Part shown: one piece after another, positions 63,306-64,000 of the stretch
Position numbering within the stretch: position 1 is the first letter of the stretch
How the letters are laid out: each line of letters starts with the position of its first letter
NCBI GenBank assembly: GCA_013398295.1
Contig: VZSF01000864.1
Span: 17,295 to 81,294 of the forward strand
Source: Chionis minor
Lineage: Eukaryota > Chordata > Aves > Charadriiformes > Chionididae
Reading direction: 5' to 3'
Length of the DNA stretch: 64,000 nucleotides
Made by a program: the position numbers and the translations under genes
Notes under the pieces: generated by a model
Databases searched by the model: none
The model's input: only the letters and a program-made list of their open reading frames with translations
Told to the model about the DNA's origin: nothing

Positions 63306-63905
63306 ATGTCTCTTGGGGATTTGTATCTTCCAGTGGCATCAATAGTAACAGTTCCTGAGAGTTGGGAATACCTTTGGAGTTTTTTGATTATTGCACTTGT
63401 GTTGGTAAATGCCGCGGGCTGGGTCTTCTTCATCCGCTGTAGAAGAAATCCTCCAGTACAGCCCCCACCGTCCCCTGAGACAGACCCTGCTCCAGTACAG
63501 CCTCCACTGGCCCCTGAGACAGACATTGCTCCAGTACAGCTCCCACTGGCCCCTGAGACAGACCCTGCTTCAGTACAGCCCCCACCTGCCCCTGAGACAG
63601 ACCCTGCTCCAGTACAGCCTCCACCGGCCCCTGAGACACACACTGCTCCTGCGGAGTCCTTGTCAGCTCCTGCGTCCGTACAGCCCCCGCTGGCTCCATG
63701 TGACAGACACTGCTCCTCTACAGCCTCTGCTGGCTCCTGCCACAGACGGTGCATCCGTGCAGACTTTGCCAGCCCCCGTGACAAACTTTGTGACTGTGCA
63801 GGCCTTGCAGCGCCCATGACAAACTTTGTACCCACACAGACTCTGCCAGCTCCCACAGCCGTGCAGATTCTGCCAGCCCCTGTGATGGACAGTAATGCTA
63901 TCTAA
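63306..63905 (+). CDS. Leader ORF B: membrane segment plus proline-rich repeats
   Basis: The open frame extends back to an ATG at 63093 but overlaps ORF A there. I prefer the ATG at 63306, which gives 199 residues. The layout is a short N-terminal part ('MSLGDLYLPVASIVTVPES'), one membrane-spanning block ('LIIALVLVNAAGWVFFI'), a basic stop-transfer group (RCRR), then a proline-rich tail. The tail has about five near-perfect copies of a 13-residue unit (PETDPAPVQPPLA type, 39 bp) and then degenerate units. This suggests a single-pass protein with a long Pro/Glu/Asp tail on the side of the basic group. The repeat register shifts between about 63697 and 63815. I know of no named family. Expression is unproven. 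Confidence 0.4.
   Translation: MSLGDLYLPVASIVTVPESWEYLWSFLIIALVLVNAAGWVFFIRCRRNPPVQPPPSPETDPAPVQPPLAPETDIAPVQLPLAPETDPASVQPPPAPETDPAPVQPPPAPETHTAPAESLSAPASVQPPLAPCDRHCSSTASAGSCHRRCIRADFASPRDKLCDCAGLAAPMTNFVPTQTLPAPTAVQILPAPVMDSNAI
63451..63890 (+). repeat. 39-bp tandem repeat array in the provirus leader
   Basis: Units beginning CTCCAGTACAGCC start at 63451, 63490, 63529, 63568 and 63607 at an exact 39-base period. Degenerate units follow at 63646 (27 bases), 63673 (40), 63713, 63752, 63791 (38), 63829 (27) and 63856. The multiples of three in the first part keep the frame. The +1 and -1 lengths change it for three units. Confidence 0.95.
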
Positions 63906-63971
63906 ATCCTGCGGGCTCTCACTGCAGAACCCACAGCTGCAACGAGTACTAAACCTACTTAAACTTTGGTA

Positions 63972-64000
63972 ATGGACGATAGAGATGACCTACAGCCTCA
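63972..64000 (+). CDS. gag: Possible gag start, partial at window end
   Basis: An ATG with G at -3 and G at +4 (a strong Kozak-like context) opens a frame reading MDDRDDLQP to the window edge. It lies about 1.17 kb after the LTR and directly after the repeat-bearing leader, where gag would be expected. Only nine codons are visible, so the identity is positional inference. Confidence 0.3.

Larger units (their letters stand above)
62194..64000 (+). mobile_element. Endogenous retrovirus, 5' portion (runs off window)
   Basis: An LTR, a lysine-type primer site and a leader of about 1.1 kb are present on the plus strand. The leader contains two open frames with membrane segments and a 39-bp proline-coding tandem repeat before a possible gag start at 63972. 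gag, pol and the 3' LTR are not in the window. The lysine primer fits betaretrovirus-like (class II) or spuma-related (class III) avian elements, and I cannot choose between them from this piece. Confidence 0.85.

Noticed and set aside
63275..63856. 193-codon minus-strand frame opposite the provirus leader
   Set aside because: Shadow of the 39-bp repeat (Gly/Ala/Cys/Ser repeats). The element's transcription runs on the plus strand.

Overview
The window looks like a bird (avian) nuclear genome segment. It is AT-rich, intron- or gene-desert-like DNA with no recognisable conserved protein-coding gene. The bird call rests on several CR1-type LINE fragments, including 3' ends carrying the typical ATTCTATG-type tail and a C-terminal reverse transcriptase reading such as '[11 protein letters not shown]', and on an LTR provirus that resembles avian LTR elements.

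Layout. Positions 1-5980 are AT-rich and non-coding, with one exon-like open frame (5159-5330). A decayed minus-strand CR1 with an apparent internal deletion lies at about 5988-6810. AT-rich DNA follows to 14690. A sharply bounded GC-rich islet of about 0.5 kb lies at 14695-15212, then a TA/TG microsatellite at 15907-16047. The best preserved CR1 3' end, on the minus strand, is at 18008-18562. From 18.6 to 44.7 kb there is AT-rich DNA with short perfect palindromes, homopolymer tracts and two weak exon-like frames. A long TTTC/GAAA microsatellite lies at 44770-44946. A plus-strand CR1 3' end is at about 46705-46937, an internal minus-strand CR1 reverse-transcriptase segment at about 50147-51113, and a very old CR1 relic at about 57385-57500.

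The last 1.8 kb (62194 to the window end) is the 5' part of an endogenous retrovirus on the plus strand. It has an LTR of about 605 bp with TATA box and poly(A) signals, a lysine-tRNA-type primer binding site that is tandemly duplicated, and an unusually long leader. The leader carries two open frames, each with one strongly hydrophobic segment. The second ends in a proline-rich 13-residue (39-bp) tandem repeat. A possible gag start lies at 63972, 28 bases before the window ends. The 3' half of the provirus is outside the window, so its intactness, target-site duplication and class cannot be settled here.

The membrane-segment and repeat leader of this provirus is the most unusual thing in the window. 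The three exon-like frames are weak and may be chance. Class, subfamily and age statements come from pattern recognition and recalled family features, not from a database search.
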